This document shows positions 34,760-45,349 of a stretch of DNA of 64,000 bases, one piece after another (position 1 is the first letter of the stretch; every line of letters starts with the position of its first letter). The DNA is taken from assembly GCF_019393635.1 (NCBI RefSeq), contig NC_057861.1, positions 720,042,232 through 720,106,231 of the forward strand, read 5' to 3'. A program made the position numbers and the translations under genes. This DNA comes from Dromiciops gliroides. Lineage: Eukaryota > Chordata > Mammalia > Microbiotheria > Microbiotheriidae. Under the pieces are notes generated by a model. It did no database searches. It saw only the letters and a list, made by a program, of their open reading frames with translations, and was not told the origin of the DNA.

Positions 34760-35800
34760 AAAAATATGGGATTATATATACATATATATATATGTATATA
34801 TATATACTTTTAAACAGTTTTCAAATATATAATCAATCCTCTTTTATTGTCATCTTTTATTTTTATACCACAATTGTTTAGAAATATATCTCTTCTCATA
34901 CTCAGGAATACCTCTCTTGTAAAAAATATATAATATACATGGGGGAAAGTAAGTTCATCAAAATTAACCAAGAAATCAATCATCTCTGACAATGCAAAAA
35001 ATATTTAGCACCCATTGTTTCCCTCTACAACTTCATCACTTTAAGAAAGGGTACCCATGTGTTTAGCCCCCAACTTGTTCAATATGATATTTAGCATTCA
35101 GCTTAATTTTTAGTTTCCATTTACAGTGTTGGAGTCATATATGTGTATTTAAAAATACACACATATATACATGTGTATGTATGCCTGTGTATATGTATAT
35201 TTCTATTTTATGTACTCACTTTATTCTTATCATTTCATATATCTTTCCATGCTCCTTTGAGTTGTTCACCTTTGTTATTTCTTCTAGCATAGTGATATTT
35301 CATTTATTCATAAATAACATTTTATGTAGCCATTCCCTATTATATGGGCATTTACTCTGTTATGAGTCCCTGCTTCCCTCTGTCTTTGTCTCTCTCACAT
35401 CCACACACATACTCAAACATACATATACAAACAAAGTGCTACTCTCAATATTTTCATATATAAGTGACTATTTTTTTCTGTCCCTATACTTATTAGTATA
35501 CTTCCCTACAATTAGATTTCTGGGTCAACAAGAATGGAGATTTAGTCAGTATTTTAATTTAGATCATTTCCAGAATGATTGGAGCACTTCACATTTCCAC
35601 CCAAAGAGTATTAGGGTGTCCATCTTTTCAAAACCTACCAACATTGACTATTCCATTTTTTGCAATCTTTGCAAATTTGATAGATGTGAAATAAAGCCTT
35701 AGAATTATTTTGATTTGCAGTCTTCTTACTGCTTATGATTTGGAGGGAAGTGATTTTTAGATCAGATTCTTTGCCATTATCTAAACCACTGTTCCATTAA
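34760..35800 (-). mobile_element. Old L1 3' end, antisense
   Basis: 35190-35800 is antisense L1 wording: catttcatatatctttccatgctcctttgag, tagtgatatttcatttattcataaa, tagattt-ctgggtcaacaagaatgg, catttccagaatgattggagcacttcacatttccacccaaagag. The 173-codon plus-strand frame at 35181-35702 is an antisense shadow. 34760-35180 is AT-rich, with a (TA) run at 34776-34806, and is possibly the 3' UTR of the same element. Confidence 0.7.
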
Positions 35801-36049
35801 CAAATAATTGAAACTGTTGATCATGCTCATATTTGCAAGCACACAATGCCGTAGATCAATAGAGGGATATAATTTTTTGGCATAATTACATATGTCCTTT
35901 TTTTGACCTTTATACAGGCTAGAAAGATTTCTTCCTTCACCCATTGAATTTCTTCCTTCATTCCAATCCTTCCATTTTCCCAATGCTAGCTGCTTTTTCA
36001 AATAAGACATAATTGGTAACAAATGGTAGATAGATCAATTGATAGCTAT

Positions 36050-36095
36050 AGATATATACACACATATATATGTATATATACACACATACATATGT
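36050..36095 (+). repeat. (ATAC/TATA) AT-rich tract
   Basis: Short alternating tract leading directly into the polypurine block. Confidence 0.8.
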
Positions 36096-36290
36096 GGGAG
36101 GAGGAGGAGGAGGAGGAGGAGGAGGAGAAAAAGAACAAGAACAAGAAGAATAAGAAGAACCAGAACAAGAAGAACAAGAAAAAGAAAAACAAGAACAAGA
36201 AGGAGAACAAGAAGAACAAAAAGATGAAGAGGAGGAGGAAGAGGAAGGAGGGGGAGAAGAAGGAAGGAAAGAAGGAATAGAAAGAAAGAA
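36096..36290 (+). repeat. (GGA/GAA/AAC)n polypurine tract
   Basis: Starts with about nine GGA units, then AAGAAC/AAGAA units, then GGAGGAA. The Glu/Lys/Asn-rich and Ser/Cys-rich open frames on the two strands are by-products. Confidence 0.95.
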
Positions 36291-36299
36291 ATTAATTTT

Positions 36300-36825
36300 C
36301 AGATAGTAATGGTTTTCAAACACTATCATATGCATCATGAAGTGATTAGTGTATTTTCCTTTGACATCTTTAAATGTAAGCAAATTCTTACCTAAAAATA
36401 GCCGAATGGAGATAACAGTGAACATGGGACCATGAAAATAGTAAATGGTCAGATATTTTTTGTTTGTAGGTGGAAAATGCCTTTTTGATTTCCCTTTTAT
36501 TATGGCTATTTAAAAGTAGAATGTTATTAAAATTGATAAGCATTGATAGAGGTTAAATCTTTTTTTAATTTGATATTTATTGTTTAATGATTTTAAGCAT
36601 TTCACTCCTTTTATAATTAGAAACAACAAAAAAAAATAATTTCACAAATACAACTACTCTAAACTGCTGTCCCTGGAAGTTTTTCAATTTGAAATGGTCT
36701 AATTATTTGGAAGACTGGGCTAGTGGCCTGGAGTTTAGTGAACATATTTTATATTTAAATAAATTCAAGGCAATTGTAATGACTCCAACATGCACATTTG
36801 TTTGGAGTAGCTGGCAGACACGTCA
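36300..36825. other. Unassigned, AT-rich
   Basis: No gene or recognised repeat. Confidence 0.5.
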
Positions 36826-36827
36826 GT

Positions 36828-36848
36828 CTCTCTCTCTCTCTCTCTCTT

Positions 36849-36913
<65 letters not shown>

Positions 36914-36918
36914 CCCTC
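36828..36918 (+). repeat. (CT)n microsatellite
   Basis: Two pure CT runs separated by TTCCTCTT, ending in a C9 run within ccctcccccccccc-type sequence. Confidence 0.97.
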
Positions 36919-37079
36919 CCCCCCCCTGACAGGTTGTACCTTGCTTAGTATACACAGTTCAGTAATAGATCTCTTTTTCCTCTCTGCCATATTCCTTCTC
37001 CAATCCCTCAGTATTGAAAATGTTTTTAGAAAGGAATAGTACACAGTAGAAGTAGTACTACCATGATATGAAGGGGCCT

Positions 37080-37225
37080 TCTGTCTTTGAATTCCAAATC
37101 TGCCACTTAACTAATTCTATGTCCTGGAGCAAGTCACTTATCCTCTTTGGTTCTTATTTTCCTCATTGTAAAAGGTAGGGGATTGAGCAGATAGACTTCT
37201 GAGATCCTTTTAAGAAATAATTCTA
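37080..37225 (+). mobile_element. MIR/THER1 fragment
   Basis: ccaaatctgccacttaactaattctatgtcctggagcaagtcacttatcctctttggttcttattttcctcattgtaaaa is the MIR core and 3' part. Confidence 0.7.
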
Positions 37226-37277
37226 TGATGTTGTATGAGATGTTTTTCACCTTCTGAATAAATTTAGCTGGTGGCTG

Positions 37278-37280
<3 letters not shown>

Positions 37281-37318
<38 letters not shown>
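37281..37318 (+). repeat. (GT)19 microsatellite
   Basis: Nineteen GT units, no interruption. Confidence 0.98.
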
Positions 37319-37322
<4 letters not shown>

Positions 37323-37324
37323 TC

Positions 37325-38500
37325 CAATTATAGGAAAACTCTTCATGAGAAAAAATAAAGAGGTGTGAACTGTCTTTAATTCTATCATATTTACTGAGTC
37401 ACAAATGGAAGGGTAAAATTCCAGATATGATATTTGCTGGTTGCATGAGCAAGATTCCTCCTAAGGCCTCTCTGAAAGTGATAGCTATTCCTGCTGTTTT
37501 TGTTGTTGGCATTTGTTTTTTGTCAAGCCATGAGACAGTAATGAAAGATTCACCCAATTCTATTAGGACATCTACCCATTCCTCTCTTATAGCAGGAGAT
37601 GAGAATCTTCTGGCTAACTTAAGTATACAAGCAACATCTCTGAAAAGCTGAAGAAACAGAAATGACTGCAATCCAAAATATGAAGGTAGGGGGATGTATT
37701 TCTACTTTTCTTCCCCTTCTTCAAAAAGAAAGGGGAGTTCTTATCAGTTCAAATATATGTGTAAAGGAAACCCTTGGGGGAAGTTTTGAAACATCACTCA
37801 TTTTACCATAGACTAGAGACAAACAAATTCACTCCTCATCTATGGTTGCTGGTTGAGGGAAGGGAGCATCCTACATTGTCCTCCATGTATCAACAGCAAG
37901 TGTTTTTGCTTTTTTTTTTTTTTCTTGCTGAGATTGGCAACATGCACCATCATTATATTGATCTTCAAAAGACATTTGTAAGATGGACAGTAGCTAGTAG
38001 CAAGTTTCCATCCTACTTTAATATTGGATTAACAACTGGAAGGAACTGAGTGTTTAAATATTAAACATGTGTTCAAATATTAAACAGTTAACATTTCTTT
38101 TTCTGATTATTAAACCTGGGTGGAAGCTGGATGGTAACTAATGTGCAGTCAGCAAACCTCACTCGATAGACTTCCACTGCATGCATTCCAAACCTTTTCT
38201 GTACTGGGTCAGCCATGCTAAACAACACTGTGTGGACAAAGCAATTTTAAAACATAATGCTGAAAGTTTCCACTTGACAAAGATTGTTGCTTCCCACTCA
38301 AAGTCTTACCATTGGGACAAAATCACATTAGATTTTTATTTTAAGGTTACCTTCCTTGGTCATTGATCTAACTGAAAACTTCAGCTAATATACCTAAGGG
38401 AAGTGGTTAATTAAAGTAGTAAAATATGACTTTCCCTCCCCGTTTCTAGTGTGACTAAATGAAATTTATTAAAACATGATGGCAAATAAGCAAAATTAAA
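37325..38500. other. Unassigned, apparently unique
   Basis: Overlapping opposite-strand frames at 37399-37671 (minus, 90 codons) and 37427-37651 (plus, 74 codons) have no family resemblance I can name and no splice context. The rest shows nothing. Confidence 0.5.
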
Positions 38501-38519
38501 TGGTTGTGATATTTGTTTT

Positions 38520-38800
38520 CCCCCACACAGACTTGTTGTATCATTGTTATGTGGAACTCCCAGTGAGGAAATTCCCTTTGCTAATGCAGATCAGTGGCAA
38601 TTTAAGCTCTTAGACCTCTTGGGTACTTAAAGAGAGGTAAGTGGCTTAGACAGGGTGATGGAAACATATTCAGATAAATCGAGGCAAGGTTTGAATCCAG
38701 TTTTTCCCTATTTAGGATAACATAAGCAATATGTGTTAGTGGTAGATTTTATCTCAGTTCTTCCTGACTCTAAGGCTGGCTATCAATTGCAGAGGTATCT
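38520..38800. mobile_element. Old mammalian SINE-type repeat
   Basis: ggaactcccagtgaggaaattccctttgctaatgcagatcag...cttaaagagaggtaagtggcttagacaggg...aggtttgaatccag...ttcttcctgactctaaggctgg. This is a widespread ancient mammalian interspersed repeat whose exact name I cannot confirm. It mimics an exon with splice sites (see rejected items). Confidence 0.6.
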
Positions 38801-38944
38801 ATATAGCCCATTTTCTCCTCTAACACTACCACCCCTCTAATGAAAACCCTTATCACCTTTCATCTTGATAACTGCAATCTCCCACTGGTGCTTGTGCCAG
38901 TGCCAAATGTTTCTTTACTTCAATTCATCTTCCACCCATTCAGT

Positions 38945-39090
38945 AAAATAACATACACATATATACATACACACATGCATACATACATAAGTGTGTTATA
39001 TTAATTAAATGATATGTAATTTTATATACCATTTGATACATAATACATGTTACATTATGTTATATTATTTATTATATAACTGTAAGTAAA
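38945..39090. repeat. AT-rich (ATAC) tract
   Basis: catacacatatatacatacacacatgc then ttaattaaatgatatg, no gene content. Confidence 0.7.
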
Positions 39091-39096
39091 ACTATA

Positions 39097-39604
39097 TGTG
39101 GTCACCTTATTTCTGTCCCAAGTTTGGGGAAAATTAGCTGGGGTTTCTAATATATTTGTTACTTATTAATTAGAAGATTTAGCACCAGTTTGGGGCATTA
39201 AGCATTTATTTAAGCATACCAAGTATTAGTAAAAAGAAAATACCTAACCCAGAAAGTTAAGTCTATCTAGCTACCACATCAAAGTCTTACGCCAAAAAGA
39301 GGAAGTTTCTGTTCCTGTGAGAGTGGAAGCTACCCCTGGGTCTGAATGAGAGGTGGCCCCTATACACTGCTCCAAGCTAATTGGCTAGCATCACCCAAAT
39401 TCATTGGTTCACTGGGCTTGAGGGTGGTCCATGAGCAGAATATGCTGAAGTCAGAGAATCCACCCCCTGAGGGACAGGCTCTCAGGTAGGTATAGTTTCC
39501 ATCAAGTCAACTTCAAGTGAATCAACCAGCAAAGTCAATCCAATCAATCTTAATAAAATCCCCTTGAAAGGGGTGGGGCCCTCTGGGAATTCCAAAACCC
39601 AACA
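39097..39604 (-). mobile_element. LTR-like segment, antisense
   Basis: On the minus strand it begins TGTTGGGTTTTGGAATTCCC, has AATAAA (complement at 39205-39210) about 110 bases before a ...CA end, and a GC-richer left two thirds like a U3. This is the layout of a solo LTR of about 0.5 kb. It does not match the 16946/42510 LTR family. Target duplication not found, so the type is inferred. Confidence 0.5.
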
Positions 39605-40080
39605 TTTTCTCATATAATATTATATATGTATTTCTTTATATGTGTGCGTATACATATACATTGTGTGTGTGCATGAATACCATTCTCTAGGGTGTATGGA
39701 ATGTTAAGGGAGGGCTAGAACCTCTGGTATAAGTGCTTTCTGAGCCTTTTCAGGTCTGCTCATTCATCTTTTATGTCCAGTTGTCATTTGACTCTTACCT
39801 ATGACTCCAAGAAGCTACAGTATTGACATCAGTCCCACACTGGTAAAATTGTCTTGGCAGATGGGTAATTTTCTTGGCTAAGCTACATTGAGGGTAACCA
39901 GCAAGACTCAAACCTATTAGTTAGTTAGGGAGATGTCTACCCCAAGCATGGAAGCCTTCCCCTAGAATAAAGGCATGAGAAAAGTTTGTTTTAATGGTCA
40001 TGCAGGTGACTGAAGCAGGTACCATCAAGTGCTTAGAGCTTGGTCAGACATAAAAAATGCCAAGATCATACATTGTATCC

Positions 40081-40446
40081 CAGGCCATCACCAGTCATCT
40101 TGACTTCTGTCTTGCAACTGGATTTTGATGACTAGAAGATTGTGAGGCTGATTACTTTGTACAAATCTAACCCTCTTAAATCTAATTCATGGATGAGTCC
40201 AGATATCACCCTTAGATGTCATTGGTTCTTTTTGAAAATGAAGGTTGAGGGGCAGCTGGGTGGCACAGTGGATAGAGCACTGGCCCTGGAGTCAGGAGGA
40301 CTGAATTCAAATCTGGCCTCAGACACTTGACACTTACTAGCTGTGTGACCCTGGGCAAGTCACTTAACCCCAATTGCCTAAAAAAAAAAAAAAAGAAAGA
40401 AAAAGAAAAAGAAAATGAAGGTTGAACAACCACCACCAACAACATC
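40081..40446 (+). mobile_element. Long MAR-type SINE tail, split by a younger SINE
   Basis: gccatcaccagtcatcttgacttctgtcttgcaactgg...gtgaggctgattactttgtac...tagatgtcattggttctttttgaaaatgaagg continues after the insertion as ttgaacaaccaccaccaacaac. Same tail family as 13806 and 15990. Confidence 0.8.
40249..40410 (+). mobile_element. WSINE1-type SINE
   Basis: Complete copy with an A-rich, GAAA-interrupted tail. Perfect 15-bp target duplication GAAAATGAAGGTTGA at 40234-40248 and 40411-40425, inside the MAR-type tail. Confidence 0.96.
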
Positions 40447-40544
40447 TTATTCCCCAAAACATATTCTTAAATTCCACTGAAATTGGACTCCTGGATATTC
40501 CATGAACAAGACAGTCTATTTCTTGCTTCCTGGCATAATCTTTA

Positions 40545-40862
40545 GCTATCACCCATGACTGGAATATTCTCCCTCCTCTGATCTCACTACTGACCTCCCT
40601 GATTTCCTATAAATCCCAAATAAAATTCTATCTCCTACAGGAAGTCTTCCCCAACCCCACTTAATTCCAGTACCTTCCCTCTGTTAATAATTTCCTATTT
40701 ATGTCTTATATAGCTTGTTTTGTATATATTTCTTAGCATTGTACATCTCCATTATATTGCAAGGTGCTTGAGAGCAGAAACTTTTGCCTGGTTTTGGATC
40801 CCTTGTACTTAGAACAGTATCAAGCACATAGTAAGCACTTAATAAATGTTTATTGCATTGAG
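40545..40862 (+). mobile_element. L2 LINE 3' end
   Basis: actggaatattctccctcctc, aaattctatctcctacaggaagtcttccccaacccc, ttgcaaggtgcttgagagcagaaacttttgcctgg, cagtatcaagcacatagtaagcacttaataaatgtttattg. Well-preserved L2 3' end. Confidence 0.88.
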
Positions 40863-40869
40863 GCCATAG

Positions 40870-41470
40870 GTGGCACAGAATACTCCAGTGTGTGACCAAA
40901 ACATAAATGAGAAATGTTGAATAAAATTGATAAAAATACAATAGAATTTCAATAATATTATGTGGTTTTCTTAGTCAGCTTGATGTCTGTGGGGATACTA
41001 TGTATAGTTTAGAGGCCCTGTTTCTATTTGTATTTGACACTGCTAAATTACTCTTTGCTACCTCTCAACCAAATGATTATGACAAATTCCAAATTTCTTG
41101 ATAAAGAACTAGAATGCCAAAAAATGAAAAAAAAAAATCCAAACAATGGGCTGCTAATGTTCCTAACAGCCAGTAGATTTTGTGAATGCTACAATGGAAG
41201 TCATGAGCCTGTAGAATTAAATTAAGATTTCAATCATATATCTTCAGCTCTATCTCTGTATCTAAGTCTATATAATTTAAACTCTGAGTCTAAAAGGCTC
41301 AGGTAGAAAAAAAAACCCTGGATTGATATAAGTTTTGGAAATCTCTTCTATCCATTATTCATTGGGACTTTCCTAAAAATCCCACCCAGACATTTTGGTA
41401 AACACATTTTTGAAGTAGTTTCCCAAACTGAAAATGAAATAAATCATCTTTGCAAATAAACAAGAAGGAG
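40870..41470. other. Unassigned
   Basis: No gene or recognised repeat. Confidence 0.45.
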
Positions 41471-41479
41471 AAATATAGT

Positions 41480-41745
41480 CATCTCATAAGGGGAAAATGG
41501 GCAGAGCTTTAAACATACAGCATTGGACTTAGGAGATATGCTTTCTAGTTACAGTTGTGACATCAGCCAGCTGTTCTATATTAGACAATTTACTTCATAT
41601 TCAAGCAAGAATTATTTTGCATCTTCTATGTACAACATATCATATTGGGTCTAATTAATGTTTATATAATAACACTCTTCCCATACCCAAGGGTGAGAGA
41701 AATATTTTATGCATAGAAATGTATAATCCCTACAATGTGAGGCTA
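41480..41745 (+). mobile_element. Decayed MIR and L2/L3-like fragments
   Basis: 41500-41600 (gcattggacttaggagatatgctttctagttacagttgtgac) resembles MIR. 41600-41650 is a fragment of the tactatgtgcc type. Weak. Confidence 0.4.
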
Positions 41746-41765
41746 TTTGGAGCCTCAAACTCAGG

Positions 41766-41870
41766 GTGATGATGGTGGTGGTGGTGGTGGTGGTGGTGGT
41801 GGTATGACCACAATAACAATAACTAACAATGAAGACAACAAGGAGGATTATGATGATGATGATGATAACA
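41766..41870 (+). repeat. (GGT)n and (GAT)n trinucleotide repeats
   Basis: About ten GGT units at 41773-41803, and five GAT units near 41850-41866. Poly-Gly/poly-Asp and poly-Thr/Ile open frames here are artefacts. Confidence 0.95.
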
Positions 41871-42120
41871 TGCCTCCTTTGTGCCACTCTATGCTTAATT
41901 CTGGAAGTACAAAAAGAAAGTTTCTACCTTCAAGGATTTCACAATTTAATGAGCAGATAACAAGCAAACAGATATGTAGAAACAAACTACATATGAGATA
42001 GGAAATAACAGTGTAACCATATAACCAATGGGTTAATGGAAGAGAATTTTAATTTTTTTTAATTTAGGATTTTATTTTCCTAACTTACAAATGTAAAAAC
42101 AAATTTTAACATTAATTTTT

Positions 42121-42253
42121 TTTTTTTAGTGAGGCAATTGGGGTTAAGTGACTTGCCCAGGGTCACACAGTTAGTAAGTGTTAAGTGTCTGAGGCTGGAT
42201 TTGAACTCAAGTACTCCTGATTCCAGGGGTGGTGCTCTATCCACTGCACCACC
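42121..42253 (-). mobile_element. WSINE1-type SINE nested in L1
   Basis: Antisense copy truncated at the head side (ends actgcaccacc). Target duplication TAACATTAATTTTT / TAACATTGATTTTT with one change. Confidence 0.93.
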
Positions 42254-42509
42254 CTAACATTGATTTTTAAAACTTTGTGTTCCCAGTTCTTTTCCTTCCT
42301 CCCTCCCCATCCCCCCTTAAGAATTCAAGCAATTCAATAGAAGTTATGTATATGTAAACATGCAAAACATCTCCTCATTAGTCAGGTTGTAAAAGAAAAC
42401 AGCCCCCAAAATAAATTAATTTTTAAAAAAGAGAAAGGAAAACAGCCCCCCCCAAAAAAAAACCTTTAGTAAAAAGGAACTAACAAAAAATTTGTTTCCA
42501 TCTGTATTC

Positions 42510-42992
42510 TGTGGTAAAAAAATATGAAAGTTTTTTAACAGTCGGTTAGGATAACTGAAAGACTCCAGTTTTTGAAGGACCACCCTTTTGGGGAGGAGAC
42601 CAACAGTCCACCTGCTGCGCACATCAGACTACCTGCTACGCACTCGACTTCCGGGGTGCGAGCTTAAAAGACAAGGAGAGAACGGAAGTGGGGCTTTTTC
42701 CTGCTCTGCTGGTCTCCTGACTGCGCGGCACAGATGGTCTCTCTCTCTCCAAAGGTGGCCTTCTCTTTTGGTGAGTTTTTATAAGGAATATAGACTAAGC
42801 CTAGACTTAAGACGATTTGTATTGTATTTCTACTTTCCTATCCTTCTAATCAACATCACCTTGTGACTACCATACAATAAAGGCTCTATCTAGAAAACCA
42901 GAAGCTTCTTCCATTTACTAGTCTGGGAGATAAATTAAGGGAAAGGTTACGATGGGGAGATTTATGATCTAATATCCAATTTTAATCTCACA
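42510..42992 (+). mobile_element. Solo LTR of a class I-like endogenous retrovirus
   Basis: The LTR is 483 bp and starts TGTGG and ends CTCACA. An exact 4-bp duplication ATTC lies at 42506-42509 and 42993-42996, and the interrupted L1 target reads ctgtATTCagatacc across it. It has a TATA-like ttataagg near 42779, AATAAA at about 42877, and an R/U5 of roughly 110 bases. Paired with the antisense copy at 16946-17481. A 4-bp duplication fits gammaretrovirus-type integrases. No gag, pol or env remains. Confidence 0.92.
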
Positions 42993-43829
42993 ATTCAGAT
43001 ACCATAAATTATTTTTTTGTGGATGGATTGCATTTTTCATAAGTCCTTCAAGTTGTGTTGGATCATTGTATTGCTGAAAATAAGTCATTTGCAGCAGATC
43101 ATCTTACAATATTGTGGTTATTTTGTATACAGAACATTTCACTTTGCATCAGCTCATGTATATCTCCAGGTTTTTATGATAGCATCCTGCTTATCATTTC
43201 TTACAACACAATGGTGTTTCATCACAATCTCATCCTATAATTTGTTCAACCATTCCCCAATTGATGAGCATTATCCCAATTTTGAATTCCACATTTTTTT
43301 AAATGTCTTTTAGGATTTCAACCTAGTAGTGGTATTACTATGTCGAAGAGTATGCATGTTTTTATAGCTCTTTGGCTGTAGCTCCAAACTGCTCTACAAA
43401 ATGTTTGAATCAGTTTACCCAGAATGTATTAATGTCCCATTTTCCCCATATCCATTCATTTTCTTCTGCTGTCCCACTATCCAATCCAGTAGGTATGAAG
43501 CAGTACCCAGAATTGTTTTGACCTGAATCCCACAAGTAACAAAGAGAATTTCCATTTAGCCTCAGAATTCACCTTATGGTTTTATTTTCAAGAAGATTTA
43601 CCTTCATAATTATGCTTTGTTTAGGGTAATTTTTATGATGTTTTTCTTCCATGATCAGATACCATATAATGGCAGCAAATAGCCACTGATTAATCTCTGA
43701 AGTTGATAATGCCTGGCACAAGTAGAGAAGGACTGGAAGAATTTCCTTTTTTACATTATCCACCCTAGAAGTATTACCAATTCCCTCAGAGAAAGGGGTA
43801 ATGGGAATTTCTGCTTTCTCCTCTTCCTC

Positions 43830-43977
43830 TTTTTTTTTTTTGGTGGGGCAATGAGGGTTAAGTGACTTGCCTAGGGTCACACAGCTAGTAAGTGTCAAGT
43901 GTCTGAGGCTGGATTTGAACTCAGGTCCTCCTGAATCCAGGTCTGGTGCTTAATCAATTGCACCACCTAGCTGCCCC
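43830..43977 (-). mobile_element. WSINE1-type SINE
   Basis: Antisense near-complete copy with an A-tail complement. Flanks share CTCTTCCTC, the probable target duplication. Confidence 0.94.
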
Positions 43978-43984
43978 TTCTCTT

Positions 43985-44870
43985 CCTCCTCTTGCCCTTC
44001 CTCCTCCTTTCCCCCACTCCCCCCACAAAGCAAGGGGGAAACACAGGGCAGCCATTTAAAAAAGCATTACTTTTAAAATGACTTGAGTGATTAATGAAGT
44101 TTGACTTCATCTATGGACTCACACGGGCTCCAAAGAACTAAAATCAAACTATAGTGATCACTCAGATCAATCAAGCCTTATTAAATTCTCGATATGTACT
44201 TACCCTCCCATATGTGTTAAATCTAAAAAAGGAGTAAAAGTCATTGTCCTTGATCAGAAGGAATTTATAATCCAAGCTGTGGCACTCCCAGCACTATCAT
44301 GTCTTTTGACTGAAACACTAGTTAATTATCTCAGAATTTAAATAACCTATAGACAAACTGGGTCTTAAGACAGGAAATTCTAATAAATGAATGAAAGTAA
44401 ATACAAAAGAAAAGGTGAGGGGTGAGGGGGAAGGTAGAACTCTTTCCATCATTATACCAACAGGGAATACTTTGTGTTACAAAGAAAAATTTAGCAATTA
44501 ACCAAAAAAACCCAAGGACCTTGAAAAATCGTACAGATGTTCAAATATTAGAATCATAGATCTTCCATAGGGAACAGAGGGAAAGAACTTGATCCAATTT
44601 AAAACAATCCTCTTAAAAGAGCTTAGCACAGCAGTCACCCTTACTAGCTACAAATAGCAGGAACAGTGCACAATCTTAGCTTTCACCAGAAGTGGGGAAG
44701 AGAAAGTAAGGTGATAAGAACAATATAAAAGTATACATATAAAGAAAGGAAGACCAGTTGGAACAATCGCTATGCTGGAAAATCTTCAATTAGACGATAT
44801 TGTCTAATTGATATTTCTTTGTTTTAAAGAAATGCATATTTTTAACAAAGACACTCTGCTTCTATTCTTT
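43985..44870. other. Mostly unassigned
   Basis: 44170-44290 (attaaattctcgatatgtacttac...gaaggaatttataatccaagc) resembles the old L2/L3-like repeat. 44545-44620 (gaatcatagatcttccatagg) resembles a CR1/MIR3-type fragment. No gene. Confidence 0.4.
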
Positions 44871-44924
44871 TTCTATCTGTCTATGCCTCTCCATCTGACA
44901 GCACTTATATGGATGGATAGATGG

Positions 44925-45115
44925 ATGTTGATAGATAGGTAGCTAGATATACACACATACATATATACAAACACATATATGTCTATATACGTGTATGTAC
45001 CCTTTTTGCATCCATAAATACATGCATGCTTATATACTAAGTATACATACATATATACATATATACACATACACAGATACAAACACACACATACACACAG
45101 AGGACATAGTATATA
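44925..45115 (+). repeat. Decayed (ATAC/GATA) tract
   Basis: Gatagatggatg followed by alternating atacatatatacaaacac. Tyr/Cys/Val-rich minus frames are artefacts. Confidence 0.85.
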
Positions 45116-45125
45116 TACCTCTGTA

Positions 45126-45344
45126 GGCAGCTAGGTGGAGCAGTGGATGGAGCACTCAGTTTGGGAATCAGTTCAAATCTGGTCTCAGACACTTACTAGC
45201 TATATGACCCTGGCTAAGCCACTTAACCTTGCTTGCCTCTATTTCATCATCTGTAAAATGAGCTGACATGAAAATGAGAAAAATTCCAGTATCTTTGCCC
45301 AAAAATTTCACAAAGAGCTGGACACAACCTAAACAACTGAACAG
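45126..45344 (+). mobile_element. MAR1-type CORE-SINE
   Basis: Head ggcagctaggtggagcagtgg, core cagacacttactagctatatgaccctgg, cctctatttcatcatctgtaaaatgagctg and the RTE-like tail ccagtatctttgccc...gagctggacacaacc...aactgaaca in full order. Confidence 0.88.
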
Positions 45345-45349
45345 TAAAT

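Larger units (their letters stand above)
42055..43560 (-). mobile_element. L1 3' end, antisense, carrying a SINE and an LTR
   Basis: Antisense 3' UTR (ttaaaactttgtgttcccagttcttttccttcctccctcccc, gcaaaacatctcctcattagtc) and ORF2 end (tgttggatcattgtattgctgaaaataagtca, ttgcagcagatcatcttacaatattg, catcagctcatgtatatctccagg). It is interrupted twice, by the SINE at 42121-42253 and the LTR at 42510-42992. Removing both restores a collinear L1 segment. Frames at 43017-43313 are antisense shadows. Confidence 0.9.

Noticed and set aside
35181..35702. 173-codon plus-strand frame
   Set aside because: Antisense to an old L1 3' end. The nucleotide sequence is collinear with other L1 tails.
36023..36425. 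Glu/Lys/Asn-rich and Ser/Cys-rich frames up to 155 codons
   Set aside because: Translations of the polypurine tract on either strand.
38531..38637. Exon-like segment with tgttttcccccacacag acceptor and gaggtaagtgg donor
   Set aside because: It lies inside an ancient mammalian interspersed repeat whose normal sequence contains gagaggttaagtgacttg, so the donor is part of the repeat. No open frame links to other exons.
43017..43313. 98-codon plus-strand frame with cysteine-rich, secreted-like composition
   Set aside because: Antisense of the L1 ORF2 end.
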